Shown one piece after another: positions 53,716 through 63,105 of a stretch of 64,000 nt of DNA. Origin of the DNA: Bowmanella sp. JS7-9. GTDB taxonomy: Bacteria; Pseudomonadota; Gammaproteobacteria; Enterobacterales; Alteromonadaceae. The stretch covers positions 176,045 through 240,044 of the forward strand of contig NZ_JXSY01000024.1 of NCBI RefSeq assembly GCF_004329715.1. The letters run 5' to 3'. The position numbers and the translations under genes are program-made. The notes below the pieces were generated by a model. It saw only the letters and a list, made by a program, of their open reading frames with translations. It had not been told where the DNA came from and ran no database searches. Position 1 is the first letter of the stretch, and every line of letters begins with the position of its first letter.

Positions 53716-53731
53716 CTGTTTTTCTATACAG
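53716..53731 (-). promoter_or_regulatory. LexA (SOS) box
   Basis: The minus strand reads CTGTATAGAAAAACAG, matching CTGT-N8-ACAG perfectly and consensus CTGTATATATATACAG at 13 of 16 positions. Only one box is seen here, whereas E. coli lexA has two. Confidence 0.9.
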
Positions 53732-53846
53732 TTAATCGCGAGTATATCCCGTTGCGGTCAGATTACAACGGCACAGGCGAAAATTATTGTTCTTTTTCAC
53801 TCCGTGATATCCTTGGCAGGTTTTTTTAATTGGGAAGTTAACTCAA

Positions 53847-56279
53847 ATGAACTGGATGCAGCGTGTGCTGGATAATCTGATTGCGGTACCAGCGTCGTGG
53901 CTCATTCGCACTCGTGTCGTGCCGACTGATGTGCAATCGGAACTGGACATTCAGGCCGACAAGCCAATCATCTATTTACTTAAAAATCACTCCGTTACCG
54001 ACCGGGTCGCCCTGCAAAATGCGGCACGCCAGTTAGGCTTGCCCGATCCAAACGGCATGTATGAATGGCAGGGCGTAAAGTTTCCCGCTTGCATGTATTT
54101 AGAAGGCACACCGGGCATTTTCCGTCGACAGGGCCACACGGATATCGAGCAATCCTTTACGCAGTTATTTGAAACACATGCCCAATTAGCCGATTTAGAT
54201 GTCCAGATCGTACCGGCAGTGAGCTTTTGGGGACGCGCACCGGGTAAAACCAAAGCCAGCTGGCGCGATATCCTGACCGATAAAGCGTCGCCCAACTGGC
54301 TGCGTAAGTTTTTTATCGTACTGTTCAGTGGCCGACATAATCTGCTTTATTTCAGCCGTGCGGTATCGAGCCGCTATATGGTCGACCAACGCCTGGATGA
54401 TGCGGTCGCCGCGCATAAATTGATTCGTGTGGCACGTACCCATTTCCATCGTCGCCGTCAGGCCGTCGCGGGTCCTCGCCAAATGGCACGTGAACAGATT
54501 ATCCAGAGCGTATTGGCTTCCGATGCCGTTAAAGAGGCGATGGCCGATATGTCAGTCAGCCCTGAAAAAGCCCTGGCCGAAGCGCGTAAATACGCCGATG
54601 AAATTGCCGGCGATTATCGCGAGGGCGTCATACGTCTTGGTGAGCGCCTGCTGGCCAAACTATGGAATAAAATTTACAACGGCATTGAGGTGCGCCACGC
54701 GCAGAAAGTGCGTGAATTAGCCGACGCAGGGCATGAAATTATCTATGTCCCCTGCCATCGCAGCCATATGGATTACCTGTTGCTGACCTATATTATCCAC
54801 CAGCAAGGGCTGATGGTGCCGCATATCGCAGCCGGCATTAACCTTAATTTTTTCCCGGCAGGGCCTATTTTCCGTCGTGCAGGTGCATTCTTTATTCGCC
54901 GCAGTTTCGCCGGTAACAAACTGTATACCGCAGTATTTCGTGAATATTTACAACAGCTGTTCACCCGCGGCTACCCGGTGAAATACTATTGTGAAGGCGG
55001 CCGTTCCCGTACCGGTCGACTGTTGCAGCCCAAAACCGGCATGCTCGCCATGACAGTACAGAGCCTGTTTAGCGGCATCAAACGCCCGATCACCCTGGTG
55101 CCGGTATATATCGGTTACGAGCACGTGATGGAAGTGGCCACTTACCTCAAAGAGTTACAGGGGACCCGCAAAGAAAAAGAGAGTTTCCTGCAGGTGTTCA
55201 GTGCGATTCGTAAATTGAAAAACTACGGCCGCGGTTACCTTAATTTTGGTGAGCCGATCCAATTGGCGCGCTTTCTGGAACAGCAGCAACCCAACTGGCG
55301 CGACGATGTCAGTCAGAATCCGGATAAGAAACCAAGCTGGCTGACGCCGGTGACCAATAAGCTGGCTAATCAGATTATGCGCAATATCAATCGCGCCGGT
55401 GCAATTAACGGTATGACCTTATGCGCCACCAGCTTGCTGGCGTCGGATAAATTGTCCATGACTGCACGGGAATTGAGTCAGTGCCTGCATAGTTTTATGC
55501 GCTTGTTACAAGACGCACCTTACAGCGCAGATATGACATTGCCGGATAGTGAGCCTGGCCGTCTGTTGGAAGACACCCTGAGCCTGAATAAATTCAGCGT
55601 TACACCGGATAGCTTTGGCCGCATCGTCAGCATGGACAGCAAGACTGCAGTCGCCATGACTTACTATCGCAACAATGTGCTGCACCTGTTATCCGTGCCT
55701 GGCTTACTGGCGACTATGCTCAGTGCCAGCACTGGCATGACCCGTGATGACATTATCGAGCGCATGCTGGCTATCCTACCGCTGTTGCGTAAAGAGCTGT
55801 TTGTTCACCACTCGCCAGAAGAGTTTGTTGCGCTGATCGAACGCACCCTCGACGCCATGGCCGCGCAACATATGCTAATTAAACGGGATGACCTGTGGAT
55901 ACCGCCAGCCCGTGACGACGAAGCATTCCTGCCGTTATGGATTTTAGCCCGCAATATGCAGGACACCCTGCAGCGCTATGCCGTGGTGCTCACCATTGCC
56001 AAACAACGCGCAGGGTTATCGCGCAGTGAACTGGAAAAAACCAGTATTCAACTGGCCGAGCGCCTGACCGCTGTGCATGGCATCAATGCGCCGGAATTTT
56101 ATGACAAGGCAGTGATCAGTGGATTAATCGCCGCTTTACGTGATTGCCAGCTGCTGGAACAACAGAACGATGGTTCGCTCAATGCCGCCAGCAAAGGCCA
56201 GTGGTTACTGGGCGAAGTCATGCACTGGTTGCATCCGCAGGTTGCCCAGAGTATCAGACAAACAGGTAGTGCAGCATAA
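53847..56279 (+). CDS. plsB: Glycerol-3-phosphate 1-O-acyltransferase
   Basis: 810 residues of the large membrane-associated PlsB type, which makes 1-acyl-glycerol-3-phosphate from acyl-ACP or acyl-CoA. The acyltransferase blocks are in order: [12 protein letters not shown] (about residues 306-316), [31 protein letters not shown] and [14 protein letters not shown]. coli PlsB has 807 residues. It is divergent from lexA and convergent with ubiA, overlapping it by 26 bases. Confidence 0.97.
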   Translation: MNWMQRVLDNLIAVPASWLIRTRVVPTDVQSELDIQADKPIIYLLKNHSVTDRVALQNAARQLGLPDPNGMYEWQGVKFPACMYLEGTPGIFRRQGHTDIEQSFTQLFETHAQLADLDVQIVPAVSFWGRAPGKTKASWRDILTDKASPNWLRKFFIVLFSGRHNLLYFSRAVSSRYMVDQRLDDAVAAHKLIRVARTHFHRRRQAVAGPRQMAREQIIQSVLASDAVKEAMADMSVSPEKALAEARKYADEIAGDYREGVIRLGERLLAKLWNKIYNGIEVRHAQKVRELADAGHEIIYVPCHRSHMDYLLLTYIIHQQGLMVPHIAAGINLNFFPAGPIFRRAGAFFIRRSFAGNKLYTAVFREYLQQLFTRGYPVKYYCEGGRSRTGRLLQPKTGMLAMTVQSLFSGIKRPITLVPVYIGYEHVMEVATYLKELQGTRKEKESFLQVFSAIRKLKNYGRGYLNFGEPIQLARFLEQQQPNWRDDVSQNPDKKPSWLTPVTNKLANQIMRNINRAGAINGMTLCATSLLASDKLSMTARELSQCLHSFMRLLQDAPYSADMTLPDSEPGRLLEDTLSLNKFSVTPDSFGRIVSMDSKTAVAMTYYRNNVLHLLSVPGLLATMLSASTGMTRDDIIERMLAILPLLRKELFVHHSPEEFVALIERTLDAMAAQHMLIKRDDLWIPPARDDEAFLPLWILARNMQDTLQRYAVVLTIAKQRAGLSRSELEKTSIQLAERLTAVHGINAPEFYDKAVISGLIAALRDCQLLEQQNDGSLNAASKGQWLLGEVMHWLHPQVAQSIRQTGSAA

Positions 56280-57108
56280 TCCCGACTGCCACCAGCAAGC
56301 CTGCATAATGGTTGTTTAGAAACGCCTTAAAGCAGGCTTGGCGCTGGCGCTGATAAATCAGGCCGTACTGGTAACCAAACAGTATGGCCATGCCCGCCAC
56401 GCCAAGGTAATACCACCCGCTGAGTGCCAGCAATTCTCCAACGGCAATTAACAATAACAACGTGAGCAACTGTAACACGCTGATAATCACGACATCAAAA
56501 CGGCCAAATAAAATCGCCGTCGACTTAATCCCTATCAATATATCATCATCACGATCGACCATGGCATATTGGGTGTCATAGGCCACAGTCCACAGTAAAT
56601 TAGCCGCAAACAGCAGCCAGGCCACCAGCCCAAGTTGCTCATTGGTGGCCATAAAGGCCATGGGAATGGCCCAGCTAAACGCCGCCCCCAGCACCACCTG
56701 AGGTAAATGGGTATAACGTTTCATAAAGGGATAACTGGCAGCCAACCCCAGCGCCACCACCGACAACGCAATCGTGGCGAGATTAAGTTGCAGCACCAGC
56801 ATAAACGCCAGTGCAATTAACCCTGCAAATAACCTTAGCGCACCCTTTTCACTCACCTCGCCAGTTGCCAGTGGACGTTGCGCGGTACGCTCGACCGCGC
56901 CATCCACATGGCGGTCTGCATAATCGTTGATCACGCATCCCGCGGCACGCATCACCACCACGCCCAGGGTAAACACCACAAACAGCGGCCATCCCGGCCA
57001 GCCACCTGCTGCAATCCACAGTGCCCAATAAGTTGGCCATAACAACAAGTAGGTGCCGATCGGTTTATCCGCGCGCATCAGGCGCCAGTAGGCATTAAAT
57101 TGACTCAT
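56254..57108 (-). CDS. ubiA: 4-hydroxybenzoate octaprenyltransferase
   Basis: 284 residues from ATG 57108 ([20 protein letters not shown]); the frame to 57126 would add six residues. It is a multi-pass membrane enzyme of ubiquinone synthesis. Motif 1 is [18 protein letters not shown] (about 62-79) and motif 2 is [20 protein letters not shown] (about 182-201). E. coli UbiA has 290 residues. It overlaps the preceding ubiC by 14 bases, so they are co-translated, and the products act in consecutive steps. Confidence 0.97.
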   Translation of the reverse strand: MSQFNAYWRLMRADKPIGTYLLLWPTYWALWIAAGGWPGWPLFVVFTLGVVVMRAAGCVINDYADRHVDGAVERTAQRPLATGEVSEKGALRLFAGLIALAFMLVLQLNLATIALSVVALGLAASYPFMKRYTHLPQVVLGAAFSWAIPMAFMATNEQLGLVAWLLFAANLLWTVAYDTQYAMVDRDDDILIGIKSTAILFGRFDVVIISVLQLLTLLLLIAVGELLALSGWYYLGVAGMAILFGYQYGLIYQRQRQACFKAFLNNHYAGLLVAVGIMLHYLFV

Positions 57109-57679
57109 GAATTCCCTGTACAACATGTTTATAAGCCGGTGACGCAGGCAAAAATATTTCAGCCACCATCAGGCGCTGTTGTTCAAAATGAAATACCGAA
57201 CGTCGTCCCCACAGTGGCATGTGTGCATCGTTAACCCAGTTAGTGTGCAACTCAGATGGCGCCGTTACCCGCCCCAGCTCAAATGGTGCCCTGACGAAGC
57301 GCGCATCATTAAACAGGATTTTGCCCAGAGGCTGAGAACCCAGGCCATCGAAGGCGGCACCCGCCCCCTCACACATGCTGATTGGCAACACCGACCGGGC
57401 GTACACCCAGGGCACACCATCACCAAGCAAAATGACTTCCCGTACTACCGCTTCCTTGATCCCACCGAGCTTTTGCGTTTCCTCAACAGAAAGCGCACAG
57501 CGGGCCTGGCCGATAACCTGCACGCTGAACTGGCGACAATGGGCCTGCAACCGCTCGGTCAGTGAACTGGTATCTAACAACCAGTTCTTAAGCGCGGGTT
57601 CTGCAGGGTAATTGGTTGTGGCGTCGTGCCAACTGGGCTGACAATTGAGTGGAAAAACTAATGCTGGATTCAAATTCAT
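57095..57679 (-). CDS. ubiC: Chorismate pyruvate-lyase
   Basis: 194 residues that cleave chorismate to 4-hydroxybenzoate and pyruvate, the first committed ubiquinone step. Family blocks are [20 protein letters not shown] (about 79-98), [20 protein letters not shown] and the C-terminal [12 protein letters not shown], whose Glu matches the catalytic Glu155 region of E. coli UbiC. It is somewhat longer than E. coli UbiC (165) because of N-terminal residues. It precedes ubiA and is divergent from the FliL-like gene. Confidence 0.94.
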   Translation of the reverse strand: MNLNPALVFPLNCQPSWHDATTNYPAEPALKNWLLDTSSLTERLQAHCRQFSVQVIGQARCALSVEETQKLGGIKEAVVREVILLGDGVPWVYARSVLPISMCEGAGAAFDGLGSQPLGKILFNDARFVRAPFELGRVTAPSELHTNWVNDAHMPLWGRRSVFHFEQQRLMVAEIFLPASPAYKHVVQGIHESI

Positions 57680-57847
57680 TCAACCGGAAGCAATCTGTGG
57701 TCGATAATAACAAGTCAAAGCTGCCGGAAAAAGGCACAAACTGGCTGACAGCACCTATCTCTTTGATAATAATGTCGCCCCTGACGGGAACTTGCCATTC
57801 GGCCGGTTGCCTGACACGATTAATTCGTTACCCCAGAGGAGATTGCT

Positions 57848-58246
57848 ATGACCCACCGCCTGCTGCGACGTTTGTTTTTATCCATGCTACTCATGCTAAG
57901 CAGTACGTCGGTTAAGGCAGACTTTGCTTATTACGGTTTAGAGCCGGATATTGTGACCAATTATCTGGGCACCAGTAGCCGTGATTTGGGTTATGTGCGT
58001 TTAACCATCGAACTGATGATTGTCGATGCTAAGTATTTAGAAATCATCGAGCATCATGACCCGCTGATTCGGGCCACGATTATCGATATTTTTGGTAAAC
58101 AGCATGGCGACAGAATTAAATCGTTAACCGGTCGTGAAGAAATTCGTCAGATGTGCCTCAACGCCATCAAAGAACAACTCAAAGCCGAAACCGGCTCTGA
58201 AATTGTGCGCAATCTGATTTTTACCAAATACCTGTATCAGGACTGA
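57848..58246 (+). CDS. FliL-like exported protein
   Basis: 132 residues with SD AGAGGAG upstream. The N-terminus is basic then hydrophobic (LLRRLFLSMLLMLSS) with a possible signal-peptidase site at VKA-DF. The remainder follows the FliL domain pattern: YYGLEPDIVTNYLG, GYVRLTIELMIVD, HDPLIRATIIDIFG and an LTGREEIRQMCLNAI end. True FliL modulates the flagellar stator and keeps its TM anchor; this one may be periplasmic. No flagellar genes are nearby. It converges on glpG with a 10-base overlap. Confidence 0.8.
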   Translation: MTHRLLRRLFLSMLLMLSSTSVKADFAYYGLEPDIVTNYLGTSSRDLGYVRLTIELMIVDAKYLEIIEHHDPLIRATIIDIFGKQHGDRIKSLTGREEIRQMCLNAIKEQLKAETGSEIVRNLIFTKYLYQD

Positions 58247-59088
58247 CGCCGGCCAATCAGCGCGATCAGTGCCGCCAGGCCACAGCCGCTAAGCAGGCCA
58301 ACCAGATGCGCTGTGTTGGCCATATTGAGTGGCAGAATATTGGTGTAACCCAATGCCAGCCACGCCAGCATAAAGCCAATCAGGTTACGCTGCAGCGATA
58401 CACCCCACTCCGGACGGATCCAGCCAATCCACCAGACAAAACCAAACAGCCCGTACACCACGCCGGATAAACCGCCAAAGTTACTGCCGCCATCCAGATA
58501 TTGGCCGTAATTGGACGCAATGCCGGTCAGCAAATACAGAATTACCAGCGCGCTGGTGCCGAAGCGCCGTTCAATCTGGCCACCCAAAATCCACCACCAC
58601 AACAGATTGAAAATGATATGCATGGCAGAAAAGTGCATCAGTGTCGGGCCAATTAATCGCCACCACTGACCACTCTCAAGTACTTGCCCGAGCGGCGCAA
58701 ATCTGAGTAATTCACGTACCGGAGAAAACCACAGGCTGGCTGAGGCCAGAAAGGCCACCACGCATAGTGTGGCAATCAGCAACATAAATGGACTGCGACT
58801 GGCTATTTGCAGCAGCGCAGAAAAGCCAGGTTGCGAGCCCGGCTTTGTTTTTACCGGACTGGCATTTGACCACAAATAATCCGCCTGCTGGCGTTGAATC
58901 TGGGTAAGCCAGCCCTGCACCAGAGCCTGTGCTTTAGGCTGTTGTGCCGGATAAAATACGTAAACCAGCCAGTGAGACTCGCCCTCTGGCTGGATATCGG
59001 TCGCGATCTGGTGGCCAGACAAAAATGTTTGAATTTGCTCAGCCACCTCGCGGCGGGAAACTTTAACTAATGGGGTTAACTCACTCAT
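58237..59088 (-). CDS. glpG: Rhomboid intramembrane serine protease GlpG
   Basis: 283 residues from ATG 59088; the frame extends to 59127 inside glpE. It has an N-terminal cytosolic domain (about 1-85), then six TM helices. The catalytic dyad is Ser208 in FGGLSGVVYG and His261 in NTAHLVGLLSG. The oxyanion residues His157 and Asn161 are in MHIIFN, and the structural WWR motif is in QWWRLIGP. It cleaves membrane proteins within the bilayer. The start overlaps the glpE stop by 8 bases. Confidence 0.96.
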   Translation of the reverse strand: MSELTPLVKVSRREVAEQIQTFLSGHQIATDIQPEGESHWLVYVFYPAQQPKAQALVQGWLTQIQRQQADYLWSNASPVKTKPGSQPGFSALLQIASRSPFMLLIATLCVVAFLASASLWFSPVRELLRFAPLGQVLESGQWWRLIGPTLMHFSAMHIIFNLLWWWILGGQIERRFGTSALVILYLLTGIASNYGQYLDGGSNFGGLSGVVYGLFGFVWWIGWIRPEWGVSLQRNLIGFMLAWLALGYTNILPLNMANTAHLVGLLSGCGLAALIALIGRRQS

Positions 59089-59398
59089 TACCACTGACCA
59101 CTGGCTGAGAAACCCGCCAGTGTTCAAAACCTCCGTCCATGCTGTATACGCTGGAAAATCCCATTTGCCCCAGATACGCGGCCACTTGCTGGCTGCTCAT
59201 TCCGTGGTAGCAATACACTAATACCGGCTGTTGTTGATCCAGGTGGTTAAGTAAGCCATTCACGCCAACACGCGCCAGGCTTAGCGCGCCTTTAACATGC
59301 GCATGCAAAAAAGAGGCTTCGTCACGGGTATCAACAATTTGCGCACCCGCCTGTATAAGCTGGCTGGCCTTAGCCAAATCTACACGGGTAAAACTCAT
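59081..59398 (-). CDS. glpE: Thiosulfate sulfurtransferase GlpE
   Basis: 105 residues forming a single rhodanese domain that moves sulfane sulfur from thiosulfate to thiols or cyanide. The active-site loop is CYHGMSS with Cys63, and [17 protein letters not shown] is the standard preceding block. E. coli GlpE has 108 residues and also precedes glpG. Its start overlaps the tdh stop by 4 bases, placing it in a kbl-tdh-glpE-glpG unit. Confidence 0.95.
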   Translation of the reverse strand: MSFTRVDLAKASQLIQAGAQIVDTRDEASFLHAHVKGALSLARVGVNGLLNHLDQQQPVLVYCYHGMSSQQVAAYLGQMGFSSVYSMDGGFEHWRVSQPVVSGNE

Positions 59399-60423
59399 TT
59401 ATTCCACTCCAGAATCACTTTGCCCGATTGACCCGAGCCCATAGTTTCAAAACCGGTCTGGAACTGGTCCACCGGCATTCGATGGGTAATGATCGGTTCC
59501 AGATTCAAGCCACTTTGAATCAGGCTGGCCATTTTGTACCAGGTTTCAAACATTTCACGGCCATAAATCCCTTTAATGGTCAGGCCTTTAAAAATCACCT
59601 GATTCCAGTCTATGGCGGTGGCACCGGGCGGAATACCCAGCATGGCAATCTTACCGCCGTGATTCATGTTGTTCAGCATATCGCTAAAGGCGGTTGGTAC
59701 GCCGGACATCTCCAGCCCGACATCAAAGCCTTCGGTCATTCCCAGCTCATTCATCACATCTTTCAGCTTTTCTTTGCTGACATCCACGGCTCGGGTAGCA
59801 CCCATTTTACGCGCCAGCTCGAGGCGATATGGGTTTACGTCGGTGATCACCACGTAACGGGCACCCACGTGTTTAGCCACCGCAGCCGCCATAATACCAA
59901 TCGGGCCAGCGCCGGTGATCAGTACGTCTTCGCCGACTAAATCAAATGACAACGCGGTATGTACTGCGTTGCCGAACGGGTCAAAAATTGACGCCAGATC
60001 GTCACTGATATTGTCCGGGATCTTAAAGGCGTTAAACGCCGGGATAACCAAATACTCTGCAAAGGCGCCCTGACGATTTACCCCGACACCGGTAGTATTG
60101 CGGCACAAATGACGACGCCCTGCGCGGCAGTTACGACAGTGTCCGCAGGTAATATGCCCTTCACCTGACACGCGATCACCGACTTTAAAGCCTGCCACTT
60201 CTGAGCCCATATCCACCACTTCACCCACATATTCATGGCCGACCACCATAGGCACAGGAATGGTTTTTTGTGACCAGTCATCCCAGTGAAAAATGTGCAT
60301 ATCGGTGCCACAAATAGCGGTTTTACGAATTTTAATCAGCAAATCATTCGGGCCGACCTCTGGCAAGGGCACATCCACCATCCAGATGCCTGGTTCCGCT
60401 TTTAATTTACTCAGGGCTTTCAT
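59395..60423 (-). CDS. tdh: L-threonine 3-dehydrogenase
   Basis: 342 residues, zinc-dependent MDR family, oxidising threonine to 2-amino-3-ketobutyrate with NAD+. The catalytic zinc Cys is in [15 protein letters not shown] and GHEYVGE carries the second ligand. The structural zinc cysteines are in [15 protein letters not shown] and the Rossmann loop is [14 protein letters not shown]. coli Tdh has 341 residues. It overlaps kbl by 4 bases; the two enzymes form the threonine-to-glycine route. Confidence 0.97.
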   Translation of the reverse strand: MKALSKLKAEPGIWMVDVPLPEVGPNDLLIKIRKTAICGTDMHIFHWDDWSQKTIPVPMVVGHEYVGEVVDMGSEVAGFKVGDRVSGEGHITCGHCRNCRAGRRHLCRNTTGVGVNRQGAFAEYLVIPAFNAFKIPDNISDDLASIFDPFGNAVHTALSFDLVGEDVLITGAGPIGIMAAAVAKHVGARYVVITDVNPYRLELARKMGATRAVDVSKEKLKDVMNELGMTEGFDVGLEMSGVPTAFSDMLNNMNHGGKIAMLGIPPGATAIDWNQVIFKGLTIKGIYGREMFETWYKMASLIQSGLNLEPIITHRMPVDQFQTGFETMGSGQSGKVILEWNK

Positions 60424-61616
60424 GCAATGACTCCAAGTTCACGACCTACGTCGATAAATGCATCAATGGCTTTGTCCAGTTGCGCACGGGTATGCGCTGC
60501 AGACATTTGCGTACGAATACGCGCCTTGCCCTGTGGCACCACAGGGAAAGAAAAACCAACCACATAAATGCCACGGGCAAGCATCTTGTCCGCCATTTGC
60601 GCAGCAAGCTTCGCATCGCCGAGCATCACCGGAATGATCGCGTGGTCGGCACCGGCTAATTCAAAACCGGCGTCACTCATGCGACGACGGAAGTACGCGG
60701 CATTGTCCTTTAACTGCTTACGCAGTTCAGCGCCTTCGGCCAGCATATCCAGTACCCGGATAGAGGCTGATACGATGGCTGGCGCCAGAGAGTTTGAGAA
60801 CAAATACGGACGAGAACGTTGACGTAACCAGTCAATGACATTTTTACGCGCCGCGGTGTAACCACCTGAAGCGCCACCCAGTGCTTTACCCAAGGTTCCG
60901 GTAATGATGTCCACCCGACCCATTACACCGCAGTGCTCGTGGCTGCCACGGCCCTGTTCACCGACAAAGCCGACCGCATGGGAGTCATCAACCATAACCA
61001 GCGCGCCATACTGTTCGGCCAGATCGCACACCGCAGACAAATTCGCGATTACGCCATCCATGGAAAACACACCATCGGTGGCGATCAGGATATTCCGCGC
61101 GCCGTCAGCCTGCGCCTGCTGCAAACAGGCTTCCAGTTCCCGCATGTTGTTATTGGCATAACGATAACGTTTAGCCTTACACAAACGCACGCCGTCAATG
61201 ATACTGGCGTGATTCAGCGCATCGGAAATAATCGCATCTTCTGCATCCAGCAACGTTTCAAACAGGCCGGCATTGGCATCGAAGCATGACGAATACAAAA
61301 TGCAATCTTCCATGCCGAGGAAATCGGCCATTTTGCGTTCCAATTCTTTATGGGTGTCCTGAGTACCGCAGATAAAGCGCACCGATGCCATACCAAAGCC
61401 GTGGCTATCCAGCCCCTGCTTGGCCGCTTCAATCAATTGCGGATGATTCGCCAGACCCAGATAGTTGTTAGCACAGAAATTCAGTACATGCTCACCGCTG
61501 GCGACCGCAATGTCGGCCTGCTGTGAAGAAGTAATAATACGTTCATGCTTGTACAGACCTTGCTGGGCAACATCATCTAATTGGGCGTCTATGCGCTGGA
61601 AAAAAGCGTCTTTCAT
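60420..61616 (-). CDS. kbl: Glycine C-acetyltransferase (2-amino-3-ketobutyrate CoA ligase)
   Basis: 398 residues, PLP-dependent alpha-oxoamine synthase that splits 2-amino-3-ketobutyrate with CoA into glycine and acetyl-CoA. The PLP lysine is in [14 protein letters not shown] (about residue 245), and [19 protein letters not shown] and [13 protein letters not shown] are family blocks. Length equals E. coli Kbl (398). It is the first gene of kbl-tdh-glpE-glpG and is divergent from waaA over 205 bases in which I found only a weak -10-like TATGAT (61784-61789). Confidence 0.97.
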   Translation of the reverse strand: MKDAFFQRIDAQLDDVAQQGLYKHERIITSSQQADIAVASGEHVLNFCANNYLGLANHPQLIEAAKQGLDSHGFGMASVRFICGTQDTHKELERKMADFLGMEDCILYSSCFDANAGLFETLLDAEDAIISDALNHASIIDGVRLCKAKRYRYANNNMRELEACLQQAQADGARNILIATDGVFSMDGVIANLSAVCDLAEQYGALVMVDDSHAVGFVGEQGRGSHEHCGVMGRVDIITGTLGKALGGASGGYTAARKNVIDWLRQRSRPYLFSNSLAPAIVSASIRVLDMLAEGAELRKQLKDNAAYFRRRMSDAGFELAGADHAIIPVMLGDAKLAAQMADKMLARGIYVVGFSFPVVPQGKARIRTQMSAAHTRAQLDKAIDAFIDVGRELGVIA

Positions 61617-61821
61617 CGGTGTCCTGCTCGTTGGGCAATCATGGGCGCATTTTAAAAGAAACTGCGCCGCTTTATAACAGCACAGTGGTCAAACAAGCGC
61701 GACTTTTACGTGAATAACCGTGTTTTTCAGGCCATTTTTGTCAGCAATACTGTACGACAGTGCGTGATTACCCGTATTTCGGGTATGATGCCGTCCAAAA
61801 TCAAACGCTTACAATGGTGCC

Positions 61822-63105
61822 ATGTCCAATTCCCAAGCCCAAGCAAACTGGCCTCGCTGGCTTTATACACTGCTATTTATGGCACTATCACCGTTGTTGG
61901 CGATCAGTCTGTGGCGGAAAAAGCGCGCATTGGGAAAAACGGCCGACAATGAATGGCAACAACGTCTTGGTTTTGGCTTTCCAGCAGTGAACCCCGGTAG
62001 CTGGTTACTGCATTGCGCTTCAATGGGCGAAGTCAGTGCCGCTGCGCCGCTGATAAGGGCACTGTTAGATAGAGGCGTTCGTCTTACTCTTACCACCAGT
62101 ACCGCCGCCGGCGCAGCTCAGGTGGCGCGATTATTCCCGGAACAGTTAACCCATATTTATCTGCCGTTCGACTTGCCAGGCAACATGTCACGCCTGCTTC
62201 GTCACGTTAAACCACAGCGATTGCTGATTATTGAAGTGGAACTTTGGCCAAATTTGCTCGCTCAGTGCAAAAAACGTCAAATTCCCGTGTACTTGCTCAA
62301 TGCCCGCTTAACTAACGATTCCTGCCGGCGCTACAGTAAATGGCCCAAACTGGTGCAACCTATGTTAAGTGCCCTGAGCCATGTTGCTGCACAGGATCAG
62401 CGCGATGCAGATAACTACCGCACGTTAGGCGTTAGCGCAGAGAGAATCAGTATCAGTGGCAATATCAAATTTGCCCTTCGTCAAAGCAATACCTTGCTGG
62501 CACAGCGTGAACAGTTGGCCACACAACTTAACACTGATGACCGGCCAACATTATTAGCTGCCAGCACCCACGCCAGTGAAGAAAGCGAACTTATTCAGGC
62601 GCTCAAGGTATTAGCGACGCAATATCCGGCATTACTTTTGGTGCTGGTGCCACGCCATCCGCAACGCTTTAGTGAAGTTGAAGCGCTGTGTCGTCAATCA
62701 GGCCTTAACTGGCAAGCATTTTCCAGTGGGCAGTCGGTAGATAACGCGACGCAGATTCTGCTGGTCGATGCGTTAGGCCAACTGCAGGCGCTTTATGGGC
62801 TATGCAACATGGCGTTTGTAGGCGGTTCGATTACTGACCGTGGCGGGCATAATCCACTGGAAGCGGCGTTATTTGGCAAACCCGTAATGATGGGACCTCA
62901 CCGCGAAAATAACCTGCAGATCTGTGAAATCATGGCCGCGCAGGGTGCGCTGGCCGGCGTCACCAACGCCGGCGATATCGTTGAATGTACCCGCTATTGG
63001 CTTAGCGATAACACCGCCTATCAATTGGCTTGTACAAGCAGTCAGCGCTGCCTGCAGTCAGGTCAGGATGCCCTGTCGCGCACCCTCGATATGTTAGGCT
63101 TGTAA
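61822..63105 (+). CDS. waaA: Kdo transferase (3-deoxy-D-manno-octulosonic acid transferase)
   Basis: 427 residues of a GT30 membrane-anchored enzyme adding Kdo to lipid IVA at the inner leaflet. It has an N-terminal TM (about 15-32, TLLFMALSPLLAISLW), WLLHCASMGEVSAAAPLI with the catalytic Glu (about residue 73), and the C-terminal VGGSITDRGGHNPLEAAL donor-binding block. E. coli WaaA has 425 residues. In-frame alternatives upstream have no support. It converges on the glycosyltransferase gene with a 12-base overlap. Confidence 0.96.
   Translation: MSNSQAQANWPRWLYTLLFMALSPLLAISLWRKKRALGKTADNEWQQRLGFGFPAVNPGSWLLHCASMGEVSAAAPLIRALLDRGVRLTLTTSTAAGAAQVARLFPEQLTHIYLPFDLPGNMSRLLRHVKPQRLLIIEVELWPNLLAQCKKRQIPVYLLNARLTNDSCRRYSKWPKLVQPMLSALSHVAAQDQRDADNYRTLGVSAERISISGNIKFALRQSNTLLAQREQLATQLNTDDRPTLLAASTHASEESELIQALKVLATQYPALLLVLVPRHPQRFSEVEALCRQSGLNWQAFSSGQSVDNATQILLVDALGQLQALYGLCNMAFVGGSITDRGGHNPLEAALFGKPVMMGPHRENNLQICEIMAAQGALAGVTNAGDIVECTRYWLSDNTAYQLACTSSQRCLQSGQDALSRTLDMLGL

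Noticed and set aside
59428..59940. Plus-strand frame of 170 codons within tdh
   Set aside because: Antisense to a complete threonine dehydrogenase; His-rich translation caused by reading conserved codons backwards.
61749..61760. LexA-like CTGTACGACAG upstream of waaA
   Set aside because: The CTGT and ACAG halves are too close together; an SOS box needs eight bases between them.
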